Part shown: in pieces, positions 9,046 through 16,771 of the stretch | Layout of the letters: every line of letters begins with the position of its first letter | Numbering within the stretch: position 1 is the first letter of the stretch | Assembly: GCF_024266585.1 (NCBI RefSeq) | Contig: NZ_CP100647.1 | Span: forward strand, 3,515,001-3,579,000 | Source of the DNA: Xanthomonas sacchari | GTDB lineage: Bacteria; Pseudomonadota; Gammaproteobacteria; Xanthomonadales; Xanthomonadaceae | Direction of reading: 5' to 3' | Length of the DNA stretch: 64,000 nt | Position numbers and translations under genes: made by a program | The notes under the pieces: generated by a model | What the model was told of the DNA's origin: nothing | What the model saw: only the letters and a program-made list of their open reading frames with translations | Databases searched by the model: none

Positions 9046-9175
9046 GGGGGTTCCTGATGCCGGTGGCGGCGGCCGCAGCCTGCGCGCCGGGAACGCGGCC
9101 GGCGGAAGGGGCCGGCCGCAATGACCGGCGATTCTAGCCGGTCGTGGGGCGTTCGCGGCAGACGCCGCGCGCCGC

Positions 9176-10027
9176 TCAGCGCAGCGCGGCGGAGATCGGG
9201 ATCGCCGCGCGCGGCCGCTTGCGCAGTTCCTCGGTCAGGCGCTGCGCGGTGGCCAGGTAGGCCTGCGCGGCGGCCGATTCCGGAGCGGCGGCCACGATCG
9301 GCGTGCCGGCATCGCCCTGCTCGCGGATCGCGATCGCCAGCGGCAGCGAGCCCAGCAGCGGCACGCCGTACTGCTGCGCCATGCGCTGGCCGCCGCCCTC
9401 GCCGAACAGATGCTCGACATGGCCGCACTGGCTGCAGGTATGCACCGCCATGTTCTCGACGATGCCCAGCACCGGCACCTCGACCTTCTCGAACATCTTC
9501 AGCGCCTTCTTCGCGTCCAGCGTGGCGATGTCCTGCGGGGTGGTGACGATCACCGCGCCGGCCACCGGGATCTTCTGCGCCAGGGTCAGCTGGATGTCGC
9601 CGGTGCCGGGCGGCAGGTCGATCAGCAGGTAGTCCAGGTCGTCCCACAGGGTGTCGGCGAACAACTGGGTGAGGGCCGAGGTCGCCATCGGGCCGCGCCA
9701 GATCATCGGCGTGTCCTGGTCCACCAGCAACCCGATCGACATGGCCTCGATGCCGAAGGCGCGCATCGGCTCGATGCTCTTGTCGTCCGGGCTGTCCGGG
9801 CGCCCGCTCAGGCCGAGCATGGCCGGCACGCTGGGGCCGTACACGTCGGCGTCCAGCACGCCGACGCGCGCGCCCTGGCGCTGCAGGGCCAGCGCCAGGT
9901 TCACGGCGGTGGTGGACTTGCCCACCCCGCCCTTGCCGGAGCCGACGGCGATGACGTTGCGGATGCGTGGGTGCGGGGCAAGCTTGGGCTGGACGGCGTG
10001 GGCGGGGAGACGCGGGCGTTCGGTCAT
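9176..10027 (-). CDS. mrp: Iron-sulfur cluster carrier protein Mrp/ApbC (P-loop NTPase)
   Basis: A 283-residue ParA/MinD-like ATPase. It has the deviant Walker [18 protein letters not shown] (about residues 29-45), [11 protein letters not shown] as Walker B, and a CxxC pair in [14 protein letters not shown] that in Mrp/ApbC bridges a 4Fe-4S cluster across the dimer. It lacks the N-terminal DUF59 (MIP18) domain of longer Mrp proteins. The start was set at ATG 10027 (MTERPRLPA); longer in-frame extensions are low-complexity. The expected role is cytoplasmic scaffold or carrier in Fe-S protein maturation. Confidence 0.95.
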   Translation of the reverse strand: MTERPRLPAHAVQPKLAPHPRIRNVIAVGSGKGGVGKSTTAVNLALALQRQGARVGVLDADVYGPSVPAMLGLSGRPDSPDDKSIEPMRAFGIEAMSIGLLVDQDTPMIWRGPMATSALTQLFADTLWDDLDYLLIDLPPGTGDIQLTLAQKIPVAGAVIVTTPQDIATLDAKKALKMFEKVEVPVLGIVENMAVHTCSQCGHVEHLFGEGGGQRMAQQYGVPLLGSLPLAIAIREQGDAGTPIVAAAPESAAAQAYLATAQRLTEELRKRPRAAIPISAALR

Positions 10028-10730
10028 CGGGAAACTCAACAGGAAGCGTCGGCAGCGCACGCCAGGCGTGCGCAGGACGAAAGGAACCATGGACCGCGAC
10101 GGGGGCGCCGCCGGGAGCGGCAGCATCGCGGGCCGCACAGACACATGACTATACAAGTGTGCCGGTGCGCGGTCCCGCGCCGCCGCCGGCGCGACCGCGG
10201 GCAAAGTTGCGCAAATGGCGCCCGCGCACGGCGGCGGCGCGCCGTTCGCCCGCCTCGCGCATCGACGCCGGCGCCGTCCCGCACAGGCGCCAGGATCAAC
10301 CCACGCCACGCCGTCGGCAAAACCGTCCGCGCTCCCCGCCCCACGATGACGCATTTGACTCACCGAAATGGTGCGTCGGCGATCGGGCGGAATGACTGGC
10401 AACCCCGACGCCGTCCAGTCGACGCAGGCCCTCCGGAGCGCAAGCCGAGGCGCCAGCGCCGCGTTCATAAACCTGTACAAACAATGCCCTGCGATGGTGC
10501 AAAGCAACGCGCAACTTGTCTACATCGGCGTCGGGAGCCAGCATTTGCCGACGTTCCCCGCCTGATCGCGGCACTTTTCGCCTGTAGACGAAAAAAGTGA
10601 TCCCCATGTACAAACGGCGTTAAGTCCGTGTTACGTTTGGGTTGATCGCAGGATGCGATCCCACTTTCAAGGCACATGTCGCGGCACGAGGCCCCTCGCC
10701 TTATCGATTGATTTTCGGGGACACAGAAAG
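10028..10730. other. Non-coding interval between mrp and a TonB-dependent receptor
   Basis: About 700 bases with no convincing gene on either strand. Frames that stay open are arginine/alanine-rich GC artefacts. The interval must carry the divergent promoters of mrp and the receptor. From about 10470 to 10720 it becomes noticeably more AT-rich, which is where the receptor promoter is likely to be. I could not identify a specific operator. Confidence 0.5.
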
Positions 10731-13553
10731 ATGACTGCTCGTCATACTCCTAGTTTCAAGCACAGCCACCTGAGTGCCGCACTGGCCTCCGCCATGCTTG
10801 TTCCGGCCGCGTTTGCCGCCTTCGCGCAGGACGCCACGACCGACGGCAAGACCGACAAGGCGACGGATCTGGAAAAGATCACCGTCACCGGTTCGCTGAT
10901 CCCCCAGACCGAGATCGAGACCGCCACCCCGGTCACCACGATCAGCGCCGAAGAGATCAAGGCGCGCGGCTTCAGCACCGTCGCCGACGTGCTGCAGAAG
11001 AGCTCGTTCGCCACCGGCGGCGTGCAGGGCGGGCAGAGCTCGGGCACCTTCACCCAGGGCGCGAAGACGGTGAGCCTGTTCGGCCTGCCGCCGGGTTACG
11101 TGAAGTACCTGATCGACGGCCGCCCGATGTCGAACTACCCGGCGCTGTACAACGGCAGCGACACCTTCAACAACATCAGCGGCATTCCGATCGACCTGGT
11201 CGACCGCATCGAAATCCTGCCGGGCGGCCAGTCGTCGCTGTACGGCTCCGACGCCATCGCCGGCGTGATCAACGTCATCCTCAAGAAGAAGATGGACGGC
11301 GCGGTGTTCAGCATCCGCGGCGGCGGCTATTCCGAGGGCGGCGGCAGCAACTTCCGCGCGACCTTCGCCGACGGCTGGACCTCGGCCGACGGCCGCACCA
11401 GCATCCTGGGCGGTCTGCAGTACGAAGAAAAGGATCCGATCTGGGCCTATCAGCGCGACCAGACCAAGCAGTTCAACACCCAGGGCTACACCCGTCAGCT
11501 GCCGAGCCGCGACTTCCTGGTCTACAGCCCGTTCACCAGCTACAAGTTCCTGGACCCGAACAACTGCAACAACCTGACCGGCCTGTTCGGCGGCACCATC
11601 GCCAAGCAGCAGCGCCCGGGCTTCGGCGACACCTACTACTGCGGCTCCAAGTACACCCCGGGCTACCGCACCCTGGACAGCGGCACCAAGTCGCTGCAGG
11701 CCTACCTGCACGGCACCCACGACCTCAACGACAACGTGCAGCTGTACGGCGACGTGCTCTACAGCCACGACGAGGTCAAGTACCACTCCGGTTCCAACTA
11801 CCTGTGGTGGGGCACCGGCGCCGACTTCGGCTACTACTACGATCCGAAGCTGGACGACCTGGTCAACCTGCAGCGCTCGTTCGCGCCCGAGGAAATGGGC
11901 ATCAACGGCATCAAGGACACGATGAGCCGCGACAAGAGCGACTCGGTGCGCGTGACCTTCGGCGCCCAGGGTCAGCTCGGCCAGTCGAACTGGGACTACG
12001 ACGCCGGCGTCACCTACACCCAGTACAAGCTGCAGGAGCAGAACTTCGTCCGCTTCAAGAATGCCGTGGACCAGTTCTTCATCAACAAGGTGCTGGGTCC
12101 GCAGCTCGGCCTGGATCCGTACTACGACACCTACCCGGTCTACTCGCCGAACTACGCCGCGTTCTACTCGCCGATCACCCAGCAGGAGTTCGCCAGCTTC
12201 ACCGGCCATGCCACCAACAAGAGCAAGACCTCCGACGGCATGATTCGCGTGCAGGCCACCAACGGCAAGCTGTTCAGCCTGCCCGGCGGCGACGCCGGCC
12301 TGGCCGTGGTCGGCGAGTACGGCAAGCAGAAGTGGGACTACGATCCGGCGCCGGCGATCCTCAACGGCGAAGTCTGGGGCCTGACCTCGGTGGCCGGCGG
12401 CGGCCAGCGTGATCGCTACGCGCTGACCTCGGAACTGCGCATGCCGGTGTTCGACCCGCTGACCATCACCCTGGCCGGCCGCTACGATGCGTTCAAGGCC
12501 AGTGGCCGCACCATCGACAAGCCGACGTACAGCATCTCGCTGGAGTACCGTCCGTTCGAGACCCTGCTGCTGCGCGGCAAGTACGGCACCGCGTTCCGCG
12601 CGCCGACCCTGTCCGACCTGTACCAGGGCAAGAGCGGCTACTACAACAGCGTCATCGACTACTACCAGTGCGCGCGGCGCGGCTACCTGCCGGGCAATAC
12701 CGACAACTGCCCGGCCGCCTACTCCAGCCGCCAGTTCTTCGGTACGCAGTCTGGCAACCTGGACCTGAAGCCGATCAACGCCGATGTGTGGAGCGCGGGC
12801 TTCGTGTGGTCGCCGGTGGACCGCATGGCGCTGACCGTCGACTACCTCAACTGGGACATCAGCGATGAGGTCACCCAGCAGAGCGCCAATGGTCTGAGCC
12901 TGCAGGATTACCGCTGCCGCGCCGGCATCGACGATGCCAACTCGGCGCTGTGCCAGGCCACGTTCTCCCAGGTCACGCGCAACGCCGCAGGCCAGATCAC
13001 CAGCATCTACACGCCGAAGGTCAACGTCTCCAACCAGAAGCTGGAAGCGGTCACCGCCTCGTTCCGCTATGGCTACGACTTCGGCCGCTGGGGCGACCTG
13101 AGCACCATCGCCAGCTACAGCGAGAACCTGCGCCACAAGTACGTGCGCTACACGGGCGACAAGCCGGTGGACCTGCTGAACGATCCGTACTGGAGCACCG
13201 ATCCGAAGCGCAAGGCCGACGCGTCGCTGACCTGGGACATCGGCAAGTTCTCGACCACCTGGTACGCGAACTGGTTCGACAAGACCCCGAACTACGCCGC
13301 CACGATCAGCGCCAATGGCTACGCGGCCCCGCGCGCCGGCAAGCTGCCGTCGCACATCACCCACAACGCCAGCGTGACCTACAAGGCGTTCGAGGGCATG
13401 GAGCTGTCGCTGATGGTGACCAACGTGTTCAACAAGATGCCGCCGTTCGACGCGTCCTACCCGGGCAGCGCGCAGTGGGCGTACAACGAATACAACTTCG
13501 ATGTGTACGGCCGTGCGTACTACCTGGAAATGCGTTACTCGTTCGGCAAGTAA
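10731..13553 (+). CDS. TonB-dependent outer-membrane receptor
   Basis: A 940-residue outer-membrane transporter. It has a signal peptide (residues 1 to about 34, ending AAFAQD), a TonB-box region EKITVTGSLIP, then the plug domain (TPVTTISAEEIKARGFSTVADVLQ; VDRIEILPGGQSSLYGSDAIAGVINVILKK). A long beta-barrel ends in a terminal aromatic strand, YYLEMRYSFGK. This is the large Xanthomonadaceae-type receptor class, in which substrates include peptides, carbohydrates and metal chelates; nothing here fixes the substrate. ATG 10731 was chosen because it opens the signal peptide. A strong terminator follows at 13576, so the gene appears monocistronic. Energy would come from a TonB-ExbB-ExbD complex; a TonB homologue is at 62701. 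Confidence 0.93.
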   Translation: MTARHTPSFKHSHLSAALASAMLVPAAFAAFAQDATTDGKTDKATDLEKITVTGSLIPQTEIETATPVTTISAEEIKARGFSTVADVLQKSSFATGGVQGGQSSGTFTQGAKTVSLFGLPPGYVKYLIDGRPMSNYPALYNGSDTFNNISGIPIDLVDRIEILPGGQSSLYGSDAIAGVINVILKKKMDGAVFSIRGGGYSEGGGSNFRATFADGWTSADGRTSILGGLQYEEKDPIWAYQRDQTKQFNTQGYTRQLPSRDFLVYSPFTSYKFLDPNNCNNLTGLFGGTIAKQQRPGFGDTYYCGSKYTPGYRTLDSGTKSLQAYLHGTHDLNDNVQLYGDVLYSHDEVKYHSGSNYLWWGTGADFGYYYDPKLDDLVNLQRSFAPEEMGINGIKDTMSRDKSDSVRVTFGAQGQLGQSNWDYDAGVTYTQYKLQEQNFVRFKNAVDQFFINKVLGPQLGLDPYYDTYPVYSPNYAAFYSPITQQEFASFTGHATNKSKTSDGMIRVQATNGKLFSLPGGDAGLAVVGEYGKQKWDYDPAPAILNGEVWGLTSVAGGGQRDRYALTSELRMPVFDPLTITLAGRYDAFKASGRTIDKPTYSISLEYRPFETLLLRGKYGTAFRAPTLSDLYQGKSGYYNSVIDYYQCARRGYLPGNTDNCPAAYSSRQFFGTQSGNLDLKPINADVWSAGFVWSPVDRMALTVDYLNWDISDEVTQQSANGLSLQDYRCRAGIDDANSALCQATFSQVTRNAAGQITSIYTPKVNVSNQKLEAVTASFRYGYDFGRWGDLSTIASYSENLRHKYVRYTGDKPVDLLNDPYWSTDPKRKADASLTWDIGKFSTTWYANWFDKTPNYAATISANGYAAPRAGKLPSHITHNASVTYKAFEGMELSLMVTNVFNKMPPFDASYPGSAQWAYNEYNFDVYGRAYYLEMRYSFGK

Positions 13554-13575
13554 GAACGAACGCAGGCAGTCACGG

Positions 13576-13604
13576 AGCCCACCCGCAAGGGTGGGCTTTT
13601 TTTT
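13576..13604 (+). terminator. Rho-independent terminator after TonB-dependent receptor
   Basis: A perfect 9-bp stem (AGCCCACCC/GGGTGGGCT) with a GCAA tetraloop is followed by eight T residues, 22 bases after the receptor stop codon. Confidence 0.93.
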
Positions 13605-13825
13605 GCCTCGCACTCGCGGCCCGCTCGCCCATGCTGGCAAGCGCGGGATCCGGCCAGCCTGCGCCCAGCCAGGCTCGCGCGATTTGCGCATGACAGCGTT
13701 CCGGCACCATGGCCACTGACGCGGGCAGCCCATGCCGTAATCGCGCTCAGCGCATCCGTCGTCGCCGAGGCGTTCATCCTCGTCGCGCATCCGCTGCCGC
13801 ACTACGTCCCAGGGAGATGCCCAAC

Positions 13826-14209
13826 ATGCCGCGTCGCGACTTCGATCCCGCCACCTTCGCCGCGGATGGGCGGCCGGCGACAGCGGATGGGCGGCCGGCG
13901 ACACAGGCACGGCTGTTCGACCCGGATACGCCACCGCCCTGGCACGGCGCCGTCACCGTGCTGACCTACGGCCCCGAGGCGATCGGCGACGGCCCGCCGC
14001 GCCATGTCCATCCGTACGACGAGACCTTCGTGGTACTGGTCGGGCGCGCGCGGTTCTTCGTCGGCGACAGCACGCTCGAGGCAGCGGCCGGAGACGTGGT
14101 CTTCGGTCCCGCCGGCGTGCCGCACCGGTTCGAGAACCGGGGGCCGGGCCGCCTGCAGACGATGGACACTCATCACTCGCCGACCTGGATCCAGACCGAC
14201 CTGGACTAG
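13826..14209 (+). CDS. Cupin-domain protein
   Basis: A 127-residue single-domain cupin. Motif 1 is PPRHVHPYDETFVVLVGRA, with metal-ligand His-x-His and Glu; motif 2 is AGDVVFGPAGVPHRFEN. No signal peptide, so probably cytoplasmic. Function cannot be assigned from a lone cupin domain. Two ATGs are possible, 13817 and 13826; AGGGAG at 13811-13816 directly abuts the first and sits 9 bases before the second, so 13826 is preferred. Residues 12-25 come from a 21-bp tandem duplication (see 13862). Neighbours are unrelated. Confidence 0.8.
   Translation: MPRRDFDPATFAADGRPATADGRPATQARLFDPDTPPPWHGAVTVLTYGPEAIGDGPPRHVHPYDETFVVLVGRARFFVGDSTLEAAAGDVVFGPAGVPHRFENRGPGRLQTMDTHHSPTWIQTDLD
13862..13903. repeat. 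Exact 21-bp tandem duplication inside the cupin gene
   Basis: Two adjacent identical 21-base units (13862-13882 and 13883-13903) encode ADGRPAT twice in frame near the N-terminus. Being a multiple of three, the duplication keeps the frame and lies before the cupin fold. Confidence 0.9.
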
Positions 14210-14380
14210 GCGAAGCCAGTCACGCGCAGTGCGGCAACGTCGCCGCACTCGGGAACGCAACGCAAGCAAGCACGTCGCGCTCCCCGCCTCGCACCACGCC
14301 CGAAACACGCGCAAGGGCGCGCGCCGGACACGGCAGCGACCGGTAACGGATAGCGACCGGCCGCGTGGCCGGTCCGCCAG

Positions 14381-15946
14381 TTACGGATAGAACCCCGCCA
14401 ACAACGCCTTCAGCTCGTGCAGATCCTCGCCGTAGCGCTGCCAGCGCCCCATGTAGGAACGCGTCATCGACGTACGCACCTGTACCACGCTGGCGGTGGC
14501 CACCGGCGCCTGGTTGCGCTCGAAGCTTAGGCACGCGTCGTCCCAGGGCAGGCCGCAGAAGTCGAGCAGGCGGCGCGTGGTCGGCTCCTGCGCGGTCACC
14601 AGGTCCTCGTAGTCGAGCTGCAGGATGCGCTGCGGCAGCACAGCGTTCCAGTGCGCCATCAGCCGGTCGAACAGCAGGAAGTAGCGGCCGACGTCCATCA
14701 GGTCGAAGGAATAGTCGTAGTACGGCGAGGACAACGCGAACAGCTGGCGGAAGTTGCTCAGGCAGGTGTCCATCGGATCGCGCCGCAGGCACACGATCTT
14801 CGCCTTCGGCAGGGCGCGTGCGATGTGGCCGGCATAGAGGAAATTGTGCGGCAGCTTGTCCACGAAGCGCGGCTTCAGCGCGGTGCCAGGGCGCGTGGAT
14901 TCGACGTAGGCGCGGCCGAGCGCCCGCCAGTCCAGCCCCTGCACCTGGCTGAGCGTCGCCTCATCGAGGATCTCCGGCGACCGCGTGCCGGTCAGGCGCT
15001 TGAGCGCCACCGAGAAGTTCTGCAATTCCCCCGCCGAATGCACCTGCGGATGGCTGGACAGGATCCGGTCCACCAGCGTGGTGCCGCTGCGCGGCATGCC
15101 GATCACGAAGATCGGCTCCTCGCTCTCGAAGCCCGCCACCGGCGCGTCGTCGGCGCGGAAGGTGCGCTGCAGGGCATCGAACAGGCGCGCATCGCGCTCG
15201 GAGGTGTAGCCGCGCGCACGCTTGTGCACCGACTTGCCCTGCACATAGCCGCGAAAGGCCGCGCGGTAGTCGCCGAGGTCCTCGTGCTCCTTGGCCAGCG
15301 CCAGGTTCAGGTACAGCACCGCGTCCGGATCGTCGCCGGCCGACGCCAGCGCGGCGTCGAGCAGCGCCAGGTTGTTGTCCTCCGGCGTCCACTTGCGCAA
15401 TTGCGACAGCGACAGATACACCTTCCAGTAACGCGGCTCCAGCGCCAGGCAGGCGCGGTATTCGGCCTCGGCCTCCTGCAGCCTTCCGGAGAACAGCAGC
15501 GAGGTGCCCAGGTTGTAGCGGAAGCCGGCCTGCTGCGGCGCCGCCTGCACCGCGCGCGCGAACGCCTGCAGCGACGCGGCATGTTCGTTGACCTGGCTGT
15601 AGACCACGCCCAGCGTGTCCAGGGTGTGCGCATCACTGGGCTGCAGCGCCATGGCATGATCGGCGAAACGGCGCGCCTCCTGCAGGAACCGGCCCATCGC
15701 CAGCACCCGCGCCAGTTGCGCCGCGTAGTCGGCGCGCTCGGGATTCAGGGTCGCGGCCTGGTGCAGGTGCATGGCCGCGGCCTGCATCTGCTGCTGCTCC
15801 AGCGCCGCCACGCCGGCGACGAAATGCACTCCCGGATGCTGCGGCAAGGCCTGCAGCAGATGCTGCGCGATCCGTTGCGCCTGCGCCCATTCGCTGCGGT
15901 TGAGCGCGGCGATGGCCTGGTTGTAGAGCTGAACCTGTTCGCTCAT
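14381..15946 (-). CDS. TPR-repeat sulfotransferase family protein
   Basis: A 521-residue protein. The N-terminal half (about residues 1-240) is a run of tetratricopeptide helices (for example ALNRSEWAQAQRIAQHLLQ and ALQPSDAHTLDTLGVVYSQ). The C-terminal half is a sulfotransferase fold: the 5'-phosphosulfate loop FVIGMPRSGTTLVDRIL at about residues 279-295, then a KPRFVDKLPHNFLY region and a 3'-phosphate-binding segment KIVCLRRDPMDTCLSNFRQ. The combination is common in bacterial tetratricopeptide sulfotransferases of unknown acceptor. There is no signal peptide or membrane segment. Start at ATG 15946 opens directly into the first TPR helix. An 800-base non-coding stretch separates it from the helicase at 16772. 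Confidence 0.9.
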   Translation of the reverse strand: MSEQVQLYNQAIAALNRSEWAQAQRIAQHLLQALPQHPGVHFVAGVAALEQQQMQAAAMHLHQAATLNPERADYAAQLARVLAMGRFLQEARRFADHAMALQPSDAHTLDTLGVVYSQVNEHAASLQAFARAVQAAPQQAGFRYNLGTSLLFSGRLQEAEAEYRACLALEPRYWKVYLSLSQLRKWTPEDNNLALLDAALASAGDDPDAVLYLNLALAKEHEDLGDYRAAFRGYVQGKSVHKRARGYTSERDARLFDALQRTFRADDAPVAGFESEEPIFVIGMPRSGTTLVDRILSSHPQVHSAGELQNFSVALKRLTGTRSPEILDEATLSQVQGLDWRALGRAYVESTRPGTALKPRFVDKLPHNFLYAGHIARALPKAKIVCLRRDPMDTCLSNFRQLFALSSPYYDYSFDLMDVGRYFLLFDRLMAHWNAVLPQRILQLDYEDLVTAQEPTTRRLLDFCGLPWDDACLSFERNQAPVATASVVQVRTSMTRSYMGRWQRYGEDLHELKALLAGFYP

Positions 15947-16771
15947 GGATGCGCCCGATCTCCCCTGGAAGGCTGGCCGCGGCGGCATGCGGGCACGCGC
16001 GGCGGTCTCCGATTATGACCGCAGCGCGGCATGCGCGCGCGCCGACCACGCATCCGACGAAAGCGGCCGTCCCTGAACTGCGTGGCGACAGGTTTTTTTC
16101 CCTCCCCGGTCCCGCACAGCAACGCCATCGCGCATCGTCGGCGGGCAGGCCCGGTCACGTCGCCGCCGACATGGCGTTGTACGTTCCCCACAGCGTCCCA
16201 AGGCGCCCTGTCCCCCGGCAACGCCTCGGCAGGTCGCGGGCGCCGCGAAGCATGCTGTTCAATCTGCCGCAAGTGCTTGAGGCACTATCCAAGGCGATGT
16301 CATAGAAGTGCCCGCTGGTGACGCTGCTGCTTCCCTGGCCCGCACCTGCCTGTGGCCGTCGCCGCGCTCCCAGGCCGGCATCCTGGAGACGGTGCAGGCC
16401 CCCAGCACGGCGCACCTGGCTTCGGCATTGGACATTCGCGCGTGGACCTCGCATCCCGCCGGGCAAGATGCAGGACTACGGACGTGTCGCACAGACCGGC
16501 CGTTCGGCTCCGGCATGCCTGCGCGCAAGCCTGACGATGCAGGAACCCGAGTCGGGTTGACGTCGACCAGCCCGGGGAATTCGCAGCGATGCCACCATTT
16601 TGGTCGATCGATGACGCGTCCACGACGCGACCGGCACACGACCGAACCCAGCAACCGTCTATCTGCCAAGAGCAGAATGCTGGCAAGATGAGGTCACATG
16701 GGAGAAACGACGGCATGCGACAGCCGGGACGAAACCAGGACGAGACCGTCCGCACATAGCTAAAGGTTCCT
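15947..16771. other. Gene-free interval between sulfotransferase and helicase-nuclease genes
   Basis: About 825 bases in which all open frames are short, arginine/proline-rich and mutually overlapping; none has a plausible ribosome binding site and a recognisable product. It separates two divergently transcribed genes, so both promoters lie here. TAAAGG at 16761-16766 is the likely ribosome binding site of the helicase at 16772. The last 200 bases are less GC-rich than flanking core genes. Confidence 0.5.

Noticed and set aside
10701-13934. Very long open frame (over 1,000 codons) on the minus strand across the TonB-dependent receptor gene
   Set aside because: Its translation is Val/Arg/Gly/Ala-rich with no domains. 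It is the antisense shadow that GC-rich codon bias creates opposite a real gene; the plus strand has a signal peptide, plug and barrel motifs.
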